A DNA stretch of 64,000 bases from Dermatemys mawii (Eukaryota; Chordata; Testudines; Dermatemydidae), in the NCBI GenBank assembly GCA_007922305.1, contig ML677366.1, positions 16,468,338 to 16,532,337 on the forward strand. The letters run 5' to 3'. The notes under the pieces are model-generated. The model was not told the origin of the DNA. It saw only the letters and a program-made list of their open reading frames with translations, and did no database searches. The position numbers and the translations under genes were made by a program. Shown piece by piece: positions 1 through 10,800 of this stretch. Position 1 is the first letter of the stretch, and every line of letters begins with the position of its first letter.

Positions 1-1564
1 CCCAAGATAAAACAAGGTCTATAAATATAGTTTAGTTGTATTTTTTAATAGTTGACTTTCAGGCATAATGTAAATACTTGCCACTTATTATAAGGTTGTA
101 TCAACTACTATAAAATTATAAGCACAGATATAAAAAAAGTCATTTTCCCCCCACAGAAGTGCAACAGCACTGTATTACACTTCTGGATCCCAGAAAATGC
201 AGTACATAAAATATTTTGGCATCCTCTTCTATGCCAGCAATTCATTACAACTGCTGGAGTATTAAAAACATTGTGCTTCAAAAAGAAACTTTAAAAAGAA
301 ACACAATCATGTAAGTCTGAAAGCACATTGTTTTCTTAGCTCATCGCTGAAAAAAACTTTCAGTAATTTAATACAGTAGTGCTTATTTCAATATCCAACA
401 TTCCTCTTTACAACCATGCACAAGGCTACGTTGTAGTCACGGGTATTTTTAGTAAAAATCATGGACAGGTCACAGGCAGTAAACAAAAATACACAGCCCT
501 TGACCTGTCCATGACTTGGTACTATAGATCCCTGACTAAAGTTTGGGTGCTGGGGGGAGGGGCTGGCAGGCTCCCTACCCGGCTCCACACGGCTCCCAGA
601 AGTGGCCAGCATGTCCCTGTGACCCCTAGTCGGAGGCGTGGCCATGGGGGCTCTGTGCACTGCCCCAACTCAGAGCCCTCATCCTCTCCACAGCCCAACC
701 TCCTGCCTCAGCCATGAGCCCCTTCCAACAAACCCCTGGTGCTGGGGGAGAAGGGGCACGGTGGCCCAAGACTGCCCCAGCAGCAGGCTGTGTGGCTGGC
801 CTGGGGGCTGCCTGATCTGCTCAGGAAGTCCACAGGCCAGCTGCACATGCCACTGCAGAAGTCAAAGAGGTCCCGGAAAGTCACAGAATCCGTGACTTCC
901 ATGACAGACTCTCAGCCTTAACCATGAGTACGGAGCTCTTCCCTAGTGCAGGCCTTGTAATGTCATGGTAAATGGTTATTTACTAATGAGTAGCAAAGCC
1001 CTTATTCACAAATGTTGAGAGTAATCTGTATTATGGACAACACAGAATTCAAGGAAAACAGTCTCTAGAGATAACAATGTGAAGAATTTCAAATTGCTTT
1101 AAAATGATTTCTCTGGATTTGTTTTTGCCTGTTCAATGCCAGGATTTGTTTGTTTGTTTGTTTTTTTGAGTCTGAAGTAGATTTTCTGTTAATTTTTGTT
1201 ATTAAAAAAAAGTTTGTGGTACCTTTCTTATTGACTATGCAGTAGTCAGCACCACAAAGTAATTTGGAGATTGTGTTCCTGTATTTAGCTCCCTGTAGCT
1301 CGTTGAAGAACTCTCAGTCTGCTTGAGCCATGAGAATATATTTTAAACCTATGCTTTGCCTGTACCAACAAAAAATACTTAACCTCTGCAAAGAATCAAC
1401 AGAACTGTTTAAAATAATATACAGGAGCTTTTGAGCTATCGCAGAATTAGTTCTCCTGTGCACATGCACGCATTCATTTTTCCGAAGACAGAACTCAGCT
1501 TCTGAACTGTGCAAACTGACGAAGACACAACGTTCCAGTCAATACATCTCTTACTCTAAATCGT
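1..1564 (-). other. Downstream flank and probable 3' UTR of WHAMM
   Basis: AT-rich sequence beyond the WHAMM stop codon. Some of it must be 3' UTR, but its end is not defined. ATTAAA-type signals occur on the minus strand at 367-372 and near 44-49. A GC-richer interspersed repeat interrupts it at about 425-920. No other exon is recognised. Confidence 0.4.
425..920. repeat. Unclassified interspersed repeat with internal inverted repeats
   Basis: A GC-rich block inside AT-rich DNA. ATGGACAGGTCA near 461 is followed by its inverted copy TGACCTGTCCAT near 501, and a second short palindromic series (gtcacagaatccgtgac) lies near 881. The style matches repeats I associate with turtle genomes, but I cannot name the family or its exact ends. 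Confidence 0.5.
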
Positions 1565-1860
1565 TTAACTGTCCCATTCTCCATTATTGTGATCACTATT
1601 TTCATCCTCTTCAGAGTCAGCAGACACTTTTTTAATTCTCTGGATGGCTGCCTTTATGCTTCTCTCAAGTTCATTGTTGGATCCTTTACTGATATCTTTC
1701 TTGGGATCTTGATTCACTTTCCTTAGCTTAACTCCTTGCCGTATAGCAGAGAGGATGCTGTCTTTTACAGAGGCATTTGAAGGTGACAAACTGGGCCGTT
1801 CCACTTTACGAAGAAGAATGTCACCACGTTTTAAAGAAGCCAAAACTTCATCCATGGATC
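1565..1860 (-). CDS. WHAMM: WHAMM coding exon 10 (residues 695-792), WH2-WH2-CA
   Basis: The acceptor is GTCATAG. With the carried G it reads GSMDEVLASLKRGDILLRKV (WH2 1) and VKDSILSAIRQGVKLRKVN (WH2 2). The connector amphipathic helix ELERSIKAAIQRIKKVSAD follows, and the acidic tail ends in GEWDS and a stop. These bind actin monomers and Arp2/3 respectively in this family. Tryptophan and acidic residues are intact. Confidence 0.96.
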
Positions 1861-4800
1861 CTATGACAGATCAAATCAAATTATTATTCTCAGAAGGACA
1901 AAAATAGCTAGAGTGTAGGATATGAAGCCCTGTAAGAGTGTTTATGTTATTTTCTTTTTTCTGTAGCAGAGATTTAAGGGAAAAGTACGTCAGTTCTGGC
2001 ATAGATTGTCATAGGCGTCAACTGTGTCACTCATAATATTTGGAATTGGGCAGCTAAAGCTCTTGAGCTGAGAATCCAGCCCTCTTCATCACTACACAAA
2101 CTCGTGTGCTGTGCCCAAGAAGTAATTATACACAAAGGAGGACACATTTTTCATTACAGTTTAACATATTTACACGTTTTAAAAATAATATTGCTGAACA
2201 CAGAAAAGCTAGCACACTAATCTAAGCTTTCCCCCACTTGCTTAGATGCTTGCTGTGACTGTCAATTGTATTTTTCCTCAATCAAGATAAAAAAGAGATG
2301 AAGGTTACAGCATAAGAGCTCGATCCTCCTGCACTTGTGAAGGCTGTGGGAGTATCACCATTGACCCCAGAGGGAGCTGGATCAGGTTCTAAGCAAGCGG
2401 GAGGATCTTGTGTGTGTTAATTTTGAAAATAACTCAGATCCGAGTGAAAACATGGTTTAAATGCAGTGTTAGTTTCTGAACTTAAGAATCACACTGTGCA
2501 AGCTTCTGGCTACATGCTTCTCTCCTGTTTTCTTAATACTCTGGCATCATTTCTCTTCTTTTGTTGGACTCTTTGTTGATGACCTCAGACTCAATCAGCA
2601 ACGGGGAGGTCACCTTGTCTACCACTCAAGAGAGGCAGTCTCCATACATCAATAGGCCCAAGCGCTCTGCTGAGCTGCTCACGGTTGGGAGTACTTCTTC
2701 ATGAGCACTACAATGAAGGCTGTGTGACTAATTCTTCACACACTGTACTGAGAATGTAATACAATACTGAACTCCGTGCAGTCCTTTGGGGCACTGAACT
2801 GCAGATGCCAGGTAAGGATGTAGCAAAAACTAATTTCACTTTGTCACACCTTTTAAGTCAAATTTAAACTAAGTCTGCAGATGAAGACATGCTGCCTGAC
2901 TACAAAGGCCTTTTAGACTGATAATGTTCAGATAGGTGCTCATTTAGCTGTTAGCATTTTAAAAGGAAAGTATGCTAATATTTTCTAGCTAATTTGTGAG
3001 AGTCCAAATATCATATGTGCTGCATACAACTCTATCAGAATCCTGTACTCTTCCAAAATCTGAATGTATTGTATAAAAGCCTACCATATTAAGAATCTAC
3101 ATAAGCATATTTTACATGCAAAAGTTTTGAATAGCTAAGGGGAGCTTCATAAACAAGTTGCTACAGGATATTTTAGTGCGGCTTTCTCAGAATGCCCTGG
3201 TGTTCATTTGGATCCTATTACAAGCAATTAAAATGCAAGCTTTTTCCTTTAAAGAAATACAAGATTAAACAACTTCTAAGCTACAACTTTTCTGAATTTT
3301 AATTTTTGGAAATATCAAAACGTATAGTTGTGAATGATTAAAGCTGGAAAACCCAAGGCTTTATTTAGGTCAAGGGTGGCCAACATGAGCCTGAGACAGA
3401 GCCAGAATTTACCAATGTACATTGCCAAAGAGCCACAGTAATATGTCAGCAGTCCCCCATCAGCTTCCCCACACCTGCTCCCAGCAGCTCCCACTCACCA
3501 GCGGCCCCACTGATCAGCACCTCCCCCTCCCTCTCTGCACTGCCCAGTCAGCTGTTACATGGCATGCAGGAGGCTGGGGCGGTGGGTAGGAAGGGGGAGC
3601 AGCGAGGACACTGCAGGCTCAGGGGAGGGGGCAGGAAGGGATGGAGTAGGGGTAGGGCCTATGGCAGAGCCAGGGGTTTCCCCTGGCGCATTGGAAAGTT
3701 GGTGCATGTAGCTCCAGACCTGGAGTCAGTGCCTATACAACAGGCATGGGCAATTTTTTGGCCCAAGTGCCACATCGGAATTCAAAATTGTATGGAGGGC
3801 TGGGCAGGGAAGGCTGTGCCTGCTCAAACAGCCTGGCCCCTGCCCGTAATTAACCCACTTCCCGCCCTCTGACTGTCCCCCTGATAATCCCCAACTCATC
3901 CAACCCCCCATACCGCTCCTTGTCCCCTGACCACCCTCTCCAGAGACCCCCCACCTCTAACCTCCCCAGGACCCTATCTCCCTATCTAAGCCCCCCTGCT
4001 CCTTGTCCTCTGACCCTCCCCACCCTAACTGCCCCCCCAACCTTCCCTGCTCCCTGTCTCCAAACTGGCTCAACCCCTATCCACCCCCCATCTCACCCCC
4101 GGGACTCCCATGACTATCCAACTCCCTCCCCCACCACCCGCTCCCTGACCTCTGACCGCACACCCCCACCCCAGATGCCTCAAAATGACTAGTCACTGCT
4201 GAAAATCTTGGCCTATGTGGACAAGCGCAGGAGAAACGCATCTATTGACAGCTGGTTCATTGAGAGGTCCATGCTCATGACCTTTCTCTCTGGGAGCAGA
4301 GTTCAGGAAGATTTTCCTAGCCCACAGCAGAGAGAGGAGCTGTGGAGAACCTCTCCTTCCCACAACAGTACTCGTTACTTCAAGAGGGTGGGTGAGAAGT
4401 CAGAATACCAAAGGAGGAGGAAAAGACCAGTCAGCATTAGTGTATTTACCTGTATAATTATTTACAGATCTTTTGGATGACTCATCTAGTCTCCTTGTTG
4501 CAGCACTTTCCGTAGAGCCTTTGCCGTTCAGGGGAAGCAGCTGATCTTTGGTGGTCACTGGTGTCTTTAAGGGCAGAGGCTGGCAGACTGGCAGTGGTGG
4601 AGGAGGAGGAGGAAGTGGTGGAGGTGGTGGCAGAATCAGCCCCTCATTGTGCTTTTGTTGCTTTGGGTCACTGGCAGGAACAAAAATCTGGACAGGAATG
4701 TCTGCTGGGGTATTCCCACTTGCTGCTTTTACACCTCTGGCTTGTGCTGGCCGAGTGCTTTTCAGCTGTTTAGGGGATGGACTACTGATCGACACAGGCT

Positions 4801-7800
4801 GAGGGGACAGTGCTGGAGTCTGACGGGAAATACCTTGCAGCTGCTTGGGGCTGCAAAGCTGAGATCGAGATGTTTTTAGCACAAACTCAGCTGGACACTT
4901 CTGCAAAGAAAATGAGAAGCCGGGTGTTAACAGCCCCATGGTATTGGTAAAAACAATATATGCCAAGGAAAAGACTGCATGCAGGAGCCAATACCAACAC
5001 ACAAGCCGAGCAAGAGAAAAACCACATTTGTTTGATCTGTCACACACTGGGATAAAGCAGGGAGGTGATTAAAGAACAAACATTGTTGCAATTGAGATGG
5101 GAAGCCTTGGGAGGTAGGTCCACACTCAGGGTGGGTCTGCTCTCTTGACTTAATCATGTTGTGTCCCTTTACAACTGTGGTTCTCAACCAGAGGTACGCG
5201 CACCTCTGGGGGTAAGCAGGGGTCTTCCAGGGGAGTACTCAACTCATCTACATATTTGTGGAGCTTTACAGCAGGCTACATAAAAACCACTAGCGATGTC
5301 AATACAAATTAAAATTGCATACAGACCATAACTGGTTTATACTGCTCTAGATACTAAACACTGAAATGTAACAATTGATATATTTTATAATTCTATGGTA
5401 AAAATGAGAACGTCAGCAATTTTCCAGTAATAGTGAGCTGTGACATCTTTGTATTTTTAAGTCTGATTGTGTAAGCAAATAGTTTGAAGTGAGATGTATC
5501 TTGGGGATATATGCAAGACAAATCAGACTCCTGAAAGGGGTACAGTAGTGTGGAAAGGTTGAGAGCCCACTGCTTTACAACATTAGTGCTTGTCACAGGC
5601 TCTCTGGCCCTCCTCGCTCAACCTGGTGCTAAATTATACAAGTGGACTAAAATAAACACTTTGATAGCAAAAGTCCTTGCTATGGAAACTAACGTGGGTG
5701 TCCCAAACAAGAGGTTTTGTCTTTATTGTAAAAATAAGCAGACGTGCTTACAGTCTGAAAAGGAGTGAGACTTAAATTAGCCTGATTTCCAGCCTAGCCT
5801 CCCACAAGTGGCGGAAAGCAGTATGCTTCACGTATTCTAATTAAATAATCTGATTTGCAAAACGGGGAAGACTATCTTCTCTTTGCTAGGTTTTATGTAA
5901 CCATAGCAAACTACTGAAAAGGCCAACAATGTGACATGGTTCCATCTGGAGGGTGAGAAGATGAGATTTCAGGTTCTTATAAGAAAAGGAAACCTCTACT
6001 GATTAGCTTTCTTAAGTAAAAACAAAACAAAAAACCCAACCGAGATGTACTTTAATTCACTCTTAATTGCAAGAACGTGTGTTTATACATATATATGTAT
6101 ACGTTTTATTCTTCACCTCACTCTGCATGGATTTAATGATTTCACTCAGAATTCAATGATCAGAAATGCTAAACACCATCCACTACTATCTTATAGACAA
6201 TCAGAGAAAAACGTGTCTATTTAAACACTGAAAGCCAGGGGTTTAGAAGTCCTGAACATACAACCCAGTCTTAAAACAGTTTACTGTGCTTCTGCATCCT
6301 AGTCATTGAACAAAAACAGAGATATAGATAATAGCAAACATTTATAGCTTCAGACGTGTCCTATGTCAACTGTGGTTACCATCACAAGATACGCAAAACG
6401 TTTTGGTCCACATTTTCAAACTCACACGCCCACTTTTGGGTGCCCAGTCCATACACGCAAATCAGGCATATATGCACACCAGAACATGAAAACCAAAATA
6501 CTGAGCTGCATAAGTGCCACATTTCTTTTCTTAACACCTGAATTCTCCATAACTGTATCAACTTTACTGTCTTCACTAAGGGTTAGGTCTCCACTCTGTC
6601 TGCCAAGTGCCCATTGGCATGTATGCGAATAACACATGCCTCCCGAGGGCAGCTTAACCCTCCCCATTCCCCAAGCATCTGAAGACAATTATAAGGCTAT
6701 ACCTTAAGCAAAGATGAGGATAAGTGATTGTGGAGGTTTTCTTACGGGGTGGAAAGAGGAAAGGAAAAGTTGTTGCCTTAAATTCTGTTCATAGTGAGCA
6801 AAAGCCACTGCAATACTATTCTTATCCTCTCTGGGGTAAAGTACTAGAGTCTGCAGTAGTGTTCCAGAAGCGGCACAATGATATTTAAAGAATGCTATAA
6901 AGGACTAGTGACTATACAATATTTAAGTGGAAGAACTCTTTCCTTCCCCTCTTCACTCACATTAATGCTATTACTTATGTGGTAAGATGTGACTCTGAAA
7001 CATAAACTCTTGTATCAGAGGCCTAGCCTGAGGCCTGAACCAAAATAAGCAAAGGCATTGCCAAACAAAAAGCTGCGCTGTGAGCCAGCGGCAGGCCCTA
7101 ACTGCAGAACTTGGCAAGAAAAGGGCTCCTAGAAAGTACACGCTAATGATATAAGTACAGTGGGACCCTGGAATACCGCGCCCCGCTATAGTGCGAATCC
7201 GCTTATAGCGCGATGCGCGGCTGGCTCCCGATGTCAGCGGTGGCCGCTGCTTTGATGCGCGGAACCCCGCAATACCGCGACCCCGCCATTACCGCGATCG
7301 GGTTTTTTTGGATCCCAATCATCGCGGTATTGCGGGGTCCCACTGTAGTTGTGCCAAGATGGCACCTGGACATCCCGATACGAAGACACTACACAGAGAT
7401 AACAAGGAACAGCCACGTGCACCTCAGAGATAGGGTGAAAAGAACAGCGTGATGGATAGATCTGTGTGTTTGAACCAGCATGATCAAAAGAGGAGACAGC
7501 ACCGTAATGAGGCAAGAGACTGTACCCTCAGTGTGACAGCAGAGATGAGTAATCGGTCTTGCACTGTATAAAAGTAGCAGCTGGAGGACACGTTGTCGTC
7601 TGGCCGAGGGGGCAGTGGAGAGTCCCGCCACTGACTGAGCTGGTCCATTGTCTGGGGGCACATATGTACTAGCAGACCCGTCGATATCTAATCCGGCGAG
7701 CTAGAGACTGTGTTTCATTTGACAATAAACCTGGCTGGGTGCCTTCGTACCCTACTAGTCTGTGGTCTTTGGGGGTTCTCTCGGGGTCTGCTGTGTCAGC

Positions 7801-10800
7801 GATCTGCGCAGAGCTGGGACAGCACACAGAAGAAACACGCACGCAGCCGACTGATATCATCATTGAACAAGAGCAGAGCACCACACCACTAGCTACTGAC
7901 AACAGCTTACACAGTGTCTTCATAGTCATGTCTCTTTAAAATGTTAGTCCGTTATTTACGGTACTTGCCTCTTTGAATGTTTTTAGCCTCTCCAGTGTTT
8001 TCTGGCGTTCCTGGCTTATCCAAGCTTTTTTCTTTTTCTCTTCCTCTTTCATCTTGTCTCTTTTCTGCATTTAAAGACAAACAATTAAATGAGTGTGCAT
8101 GCGAATGTGTATCTACACAATCTCTGCAAGAAATGTTCCTTTTTGTACTCACTAGCTGGATGCTGTGATGCTGATGGAAGCGTTTTGTGTTTTCCTGTGC
8201 CTGCTGAAGTCTAAACTGGTGGCTCTCTTCACACTGATCCTGATGGAACAAAATAATGCACGCAAACCTTAATTAACTCACTTTAAAAGTTTGTGTGTCG
8301 AATTTGCTATTAAAGCAGTTGAAAAGTCCACTACATAGGGCCTTGCCTTGTCCTGCCAGGTAGGAGTCCCAAGTTCAACAGACAATGCATCAGGCCCTAA
8401 GAATGGAAATCTGTAGGAATCTGCAGACTTCAGTAGACTTTGGATCAGGGTCTTAGTCTTTCACTACCATAGGCTGGCAGACTGGGCTTTGGAATGCTAC
8501 AGAGAAAGCATATTCAACCTTTCATGGGGGGCGGGCATCTTACATTGCTTCTCTCCCCTGCAATCCATTCAAAAACAGCACTGATGAATGCTGAAAAAAC
8601 TGCATCCACCTGGCCTCAGCCTGAAGGATGGTAGAAATGTGAGGGAGGAGACACAGGGAAGAAAGCGGGCACTATAAGTTACATGGAAACTCCCTCTATT
8701 TCCCTCCACTTGACACCCTCCCACCCCGGTATTTCTTTTATATCAAATTATAGATGAATCATGCACATATAGCATGGGGAACATTTAACAGTACAACACT
8801 CTTCAACAGGAACAGGTGAGAGAAGACACAAGTTCATTATTTTCTGCTCGAGTCACCGTTCAGTCATTTATTTGTCACTGTCCACATGGAGGATTTTATC
8901 CATGTGGTCAGTTAGGTATTCACAAATCAGCTGGGGTTTGGCGTCAATGTTAAACAACAGAAAGAGAGCAATTAAGTGAATAAAAACAGAAGCAAAATAT
9001 GTTCTCTGCCGATGAAGTGGTCACAAGAGACAGAATGTCTGACTGTTCTCCACATGTTATCTCCAATGATATTCTTCTAGCTCTTCTAGGAAAGTTCAGT
9101 CTACAGGGAGATAGGAAGCTGCACAGATAGGTCAAACTCTGTTTTCTAAATTTAGTTCAGGGTGGTTACATGGGTGTAAATGAACCAAATGCATCCCAGC
9201 AAGCTTTGAGGGCTGCCAGTGCCAACTGTGATCTCATTGTCTTTCTACTGGGCTGCTCTCACTGCAACTAACACAAATACGAAACCGTGAGCTAACAAAA
9301 AACCCACCCAAATGAAAAGGCTGGACAGATTTGCAGCAGCAACGCCCTTCCAAATGACCATCACCCTCAAAGGTAAAGCAGGAACCAGGGCACTGCATTT
9401 GTTGTTTGTACCCACAGTCATGGCAGTCTGGGCCAGATTCTCTCCTGCCCTTTGGCTGCTTTCTGCCATACTGCCAGGGAAAAACCAGCCCTAAACCCGG
9501 CATAGCCAGCCAAGGGAGGATTCTCCTCCATGTAGGTGGATCCTCTGGTGACACAGAGCCAGTGTTACTGCTCTTAATCCATACTCCTTCCTTCAGCTGG
9601 CACGGGATCTGGCTGGGACTTCACTGTACTCTAGTATCCCCAGGCGTCTTAACCCTTAACCCCTTGGGGTCATCAGCAGCCAGTGTAAATTAGTATCATG
9701 GGAGACCGTCCCAGAGCTGACTCAGGGTCAGTGGAGCATGAAGCTGTCTCAAAACCCCTCTTCCTAGCAAGGACCGGTACCTAGTCACATACTGTCCTGT
9801 ATACTCTTCCCAAAGCTTCCCTCATTGTTTTCCATCTATTCCTCAGCAAGCAGGATTTGTGGCATGAGCCAAAGAAACTGCACAGCTCCAGGAGCACATT
9901 TACTTTTTTGTTCCTGAGGTAGGCGCGTCTCGCACAGATAGTCCCACGTTTAGCCTCCAGCCGCTGAGTCTTCAGCCTCAGCTTAGTGATTTCTGATGAG
10001 CAAGCACAATGTTGTCCCACTGTCTGCTCAATGACCTGGAGCTCCTCAGGATTTTCACAGGTATCATAGTAAACAACTTCATCCTGTTTCTCTAGAAAGG
10101 CAGTCGGCATTTAAAAAAAGAAAAGAGAGCTCCAGAGTTCCTTAAATGTTTAACTACTTTGAGAGCTAATGACACCTTAAAAGCCACTGAAGCCAATAAG
10201 TAATTTGTCAGACAGAACAATTTTAAACAAAGCAGATTACTCTCACATATATTCAGCTTGATTCTGCAAAAACTTATGTACACATGTCACTTGACTCCCA
10301 TGAGTAAAGTTACTCATGTTCGCAGGATCAAGATCTCCCATTCTTGCCATCCTACAAACTCTTGTTTCCTATTTATTTTTTAGGAAAATGTGTATAACTT
10401 TTCATTCACTGATTGGAGTCTCGTGGCAAACTAACAAGTGTCTTGAGACAAACACTAAGCAGTTATTTTACTATTAAATAACAATGGACAACATTGTTTC
10501 ACCTGATGCTATACTTACAAATAATGGAGAATACTTAACATCGATTGGTATGAACATGAGAAATGTCTAACATTGTATCAAACATAGACAGTAGTTTAGA
10601 AAAACAACAAGAATGCATCAGTACTTCAGAAGCATCAAATTATCATCACTTCCTTTTGGTTTTAATATTGTGTGTTTTGCAGCTTTACCGTAATTCTGCT
10701 GCAGTTCAACACTTTCAAGTATTAGGACCCAATTATTAATGGGTCGTCTCAATTGTGTCACAGGCACATCTGTTTGTATGCACAAATCAAGTAATTGTAG

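Larger units (their letters stand above)
1861..4449 (-). other. WHAMM intron 9
   Basis: GT-AG intron between exons 9 and 10. It is mostly AT-rich, with two adjoining GC-rich hAT-like fragments at about 3371-4190. No coding exon is seen. Confidence 0.7.
4901..7968 (-). other. WHAMM intron 8, probable GC-AG intron with several insertions
   Basis: It runs from the GC donor at 7968 to the TTTGCAG acceptor at 4901. It contains a complete hAT-like element (5175-5572), a pogo/Tigger-like element (7158-7345) and an LTR-like segment (about 7350-7850). No coding exon is seen. Confidence 0.65.

Noticed and set aside
4400..4449. Extension of WHAMM exon 9 past its donor
   Set aside because: The open frame continues, but ACAG|GTAAAT is a good donor and gives the conserved GSMDE junction with exon 10.
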